From assembly GCF_000949475.1 (NCBI RefSeq), contig NZ_JRHC01000007.1, positions 62,001 through 126,000 of the forward strand: a stretch of DNA of 64,000 bases, in the 5' to 3' direction. Source of the DNA: Draconibacterium sediminis (GTDB lineage Bacteria; Bacteroidota; Bacteroidia; Bacteroidales; Prolixibacteraceae). Shown here in pieces: positions 62,304 to 64,000 of the stretch. The position numbers and the translations under genes were made by a program. The stretch's first letter is position 1. Each line of letters starts with the position of its first letter. The notes beneath the pieces were generated by a model that saw only the letters and a program-made list of their open reading frames with translations, made no database searches and had not been told where the DNA came from.

Positions 62304-63014
62304 TTATGGTGTGGGTAATTCCAGATTGCTATAATTAAACACGCCACTGTCTTGATAAGCAACACCATCATAATCGGTTGCAATCACTTCAAAACGTACC
62401 GAATCAAGACCATCCACGCGCAAACTATTCAAACTAAACGATACATAAGCGGTATAAGGAATCGACTCCTGATCGTCGTTTGCATTGTGTCTCAACTCCA
62501 GTTGAAAAGGCTGATCGTCGGCAGTCAATTCTCCCGGTTCTTTTACCAGGTTTAAAAAGTGGGTTTTATTGTATCCCCAGTATTTCAACCTAAAATTCAG
62601 CAAACTATCCGAAATCCAGGCATCTTGAACAATTATCGGATCGTTACCAATACTGTCTTCAATCTCTTCAGTAATGTCCATAATTCCTTTCATCAAAACA
62701 TCACTGATATCATTTACCTTTACAAGGTAACGTTCTACCGCACTGCTGGTATCATCATCATCTAAAATGGTATAGTTCACCAAAACACGGTCGCCATCAG
62801 AAAAATGAGAAGACCAACCAGGGCTTGATGCAGCGACAGGAATCAAAACAGAACCGTTGTCCATTACCAAACTAACTGCTCCGGCATCATCTCCGTTATA
62901 AATTCCAAACCCAATCCAATAATTGCCCAACGAATAACCATCGTCGTCATCTAAACAGCTGGTAAAAGCTACCAGTAATCCCATTAAAATTCCAAATGCT
63001 AATTTTTTCATCAC
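62304..63014 (-). CDS. NigD-like lipoprotein
   Basis: 236 residues. The lipobox is in LLVAFTSCLDDDD, with a run of acidic residues after the cysteine, as is common in surface-exposed Bacteroidota lipoproteins. The N-terminal YSLGNYWIGFGIYN and the OB-like SDGDRVLVNYTILDDD fit the NigD-like family. The C-terminal domain is strand-rich (FSLNSLRVDGLDSVRFEVIA). The function is unknown; relatives occur near bacteriocin and polysaccharide loci. Confidence 0.85.
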   Translation of the reverse strand: MMKKLAFGILMGLLVAFTSCLDDDDGYSLGNYWIGFGIYNGDDAGAVSLVMDNGSVLIPVAASSPGWSSHFSDGDRVLVNYTILDDDDTSSAVERYLVKVNDISDVLMKGIMDITEEIEDSIGNDPIIVQDAWISDSLLNFRLKYWGYNKTHFLNLVKEPGELTADDQPFQLELRHNANDDQESIPYTAYVSFSLNSLRVDGLDSVRFEVIATDYDGVAYQDSGVFNYSNLELPTP

Positions 63015-63121
63015 TCTTTTATTAATTTAATCACAGCTGATAGACGAATGAATAAGAAAAAAGGTTGCGTTGAGAACTTAAAATATATTGTAGTTTTAGG
63101 AAGATAAAATTTGGCACAGCA

Positions 63122-63158
63122 TTTGTCATTTAAATATCTATATATTTGCATATATTTG
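63122..63158 (+). promoter_or_regulatory. Candidate promoter of the thioredoxin lipoprotein gene
   Basis: TTTG at 63122-63125 is followed by two perfect TAnnTTTG copies (TATATTTG at 63141-63148 and 63151-63158). The spacers of 15 and 25 bases are off the usual 19, so which -7 is used is unclear. Confidence 0.45.
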
Positions 63159-63205
63159 AACAAATTTTTGTTCTTACAGGTTGATATTAATAAAAACAGA
63201 ATAAA

Positions 63206-63727
63206 ATGAAAACAAGATTTATTACACTTATGATGGCTGCTTTCTTGTTGTTTGGCTACAGCTCTTGTACGGCAAAAGCAGAGAAAAACGATAGCGAAAA
63301 ACCAACAGAATCGGTTTCTGAAGCAGGAAAAGCCACAACCATGCTAACCAAAGCCATGTTTTTGGAAAAAGTTTGGGACTATGAAAGTTCTCCGAAAGAA
63401 TGGAAATACAAAGGCGATAAACCGGCGTTGATCGATTTCTATGCCGACTGGTGTGGTCCTTGCCGAACTGCAGCTCCTATTTTGGAAGAAGTGGCAGCAG
63501 AATTTTCGGGAGAAGTAATTGTATACAAAATTGATACACAAGTTGAACGCGAGCTGGCCGCTGTGTTTGGCGTAAAAAGTATACCGGCTTTTCTTTACAT
63601 TCCGATGGAAGGAAGACCAACGATGGCTTCAGGTATTGCCCGTACCAAGGAAGACACTAAAAAAATGTTTACAGAAAATATTAATACCATATTGCTTAAT
63701 AAGCAAGCAGGTAACAGTGCACTTTAA
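63206..63727 (+). CDS. Thioredoxin-fold lipoprotein
   Basis: 173 residues. The lipobox LFGYSSC puts the lipid at Cys21. The thioredoxin domain shows PALIDFYADWCGPCRTAAPI (WCGPC active site, near residue 83), VIVYKIDTQVERELAAVFGV and KSIPAFLYIPMEGRP with the cis-Pro. It has the active-site type of a thiol-disulfide reductase facing the periplasm and may help keep CXXCH cysteines reduced, though it is far from the cytochrome genes. A strong terminator follows. Confidence 0.93.
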   Translation: MKTRFITLMMAAFLLFGYSSCTAKAEKNDSEKPTESVSEAGKATTMLTKAMFLEKVWDYESSPKEWKYKGDKPALIDFYADWCGPCRTAAPILEEVAAEFSGEVIVYKIDTQVERELAAVFGVKSIPAFLYIPMEGRPTMASGIARTKEDTKKMFTENINTILLNKQAGNSAL

Positions 63728-63744
63728 TAATTAAGGTGCGAAAG

Positions 63745-63782
63745 AAAAAAGGCTGTCTGAAAATTTTCAGACAGCCTTTTTT
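63745..63782. terminator. Bidirectional terminator between thioredoxin and hutH
   Basis: A perfect 19-base inverted repeat (AAAAAAGGCTGTCTGAAAA, 63745-63763) with its reverse complement directly after it. The A and T ends serve both convergent genes. Confidence 0.85.
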
Positions 63783-64000
63783 TATAAACGGTTGAATTTT
63801 GTTTCATTCAAAAAGTCAATGGTGAGATTAATAGCTTCGTACATTACAATGTCTTCCTCTACAAAACTTACCATTTTACGGTATTCTTTTATAAAACGTT
63901 CGATAAACGGCGACGATTTTATTGGCCGGCGAAAATCCATTGCCTGAGCTGCGTTATACAACTCAATTGCCAGAATCTTCTCGGTATTCAAAACCACTTT
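63782..64000 (-). CDS. hutH: Histidine ammonia-lyase, C-terminal end, partial
   Basis: 73 codons including the stop; the frame is open to the right edge (apparent GTG at 63997 is only an internal Val). The sequence NTEKILAIELYNAAQAMDFR with RPIKSSPFIERFIKEYRK and FVEEDIVMYEAI is typical of the C-terminal helices of HutH-type lyases. HutH deaminates histidine to urocanate. The MIO active-site motif lies outside the window, so the assignment rests on the tail. Confidence 0.8.
   Translation of the reverse strand, partial: KVVLNTEKILAIELYNAAQAMDFRRPIKSSPFIERFIKEYRKMVSFVEEDIVMYEAINLTIDFLNETKFNRL

Overview
The window reads as a chromosome segment of an environmental member of the Bacteroidota, probably near the Marinilabiliales/Prolixibacteraceae (lineage is an inference). 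The evidence is promoters of the Bacteroidota type (TTG or TTTG, then about 19 bp, then TAnnTTTG), a type IX secretion C-terminal sorting domain, NigD-like and 6-bladed-propeller lipoproteins, a DUF5777 barrel, a bifunctional HisB, and A-rich start regions. I found no rRNA, tRNA, CRISPR array, transposase or prophage gene.

Layout. 1-9 kb: a partial ovothiol synthase (OvoA), GNAT acetyltransferase, release factor 3, an XRE/cupin regulator, a DUF4914 protein overlapping a class II-type PurE, and Sua5. 9-19 kb: a large protein of uncertain function, then a TetR-controlled envelope operon (TetR, LolA-like carrier, two FtsX-type permeases, ABC ATPase, CAP protein, outer-membrane barrel). 19-27 kb: small housekeeping and accessory genes, including truncated hemoglobin, SSB, NUDIX, a LytTR regulator and a GH105 hydrolase.

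27-36 kb: the histidine operon. It starts with a His-rich leader peptide (HHGHH) and a terminator/antiterminator, followed by hisG, an EamA transporter, hisD, hisC, hisB, purU, a four-helix-bundle gene, a TlpA-like thioredoxin and hisH, then argB. hisA, hisF and hisIE are not in the window.

36-49.5 kb: a Crp/Fnr regulator, two FNR-like boxes, and an electron-transfer region with 44 predicted c-type haem sites in six proteins. One of these is a 943-residue fusion of 19 haem sites to a membrane cytochrome b domain. The region ends in a CcsB-CcsA fusion for haem attachment. 49.5-55 kb: a T9SS cargo protein, then a molybdenum-cofactor operon behind a Moco-riboswitch-like leader. 55-64 kb: C69 dipeptidase, NUDIX, NlpC/P60 hydrolase with a 30-residue membrane micropeptide, a PgpH-type HD phosphodiesterase, an S41 protease, a NigD-like lipoprotein, a thioredoxin lipoprotein and the 3' end of hutH.

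The most unusual signals are four. (1) Two short elements, each with a 23S-rRNA-IVP-like four-helix-bundle gene enclosed by imperfect inverted repeats made of short repeated words. The words differ between the elements but the architecture is the same, and both lie inside operons. (2) A complete-looking his attenuator. (3) The 44-haem region behind tandem FNR-like boxes, with no recognisable terminal reductase. (4) A TetR regulator carrying a perfect EF-hand loop, with paired operators. All functional statements come from reading the sequence; no database search was run.
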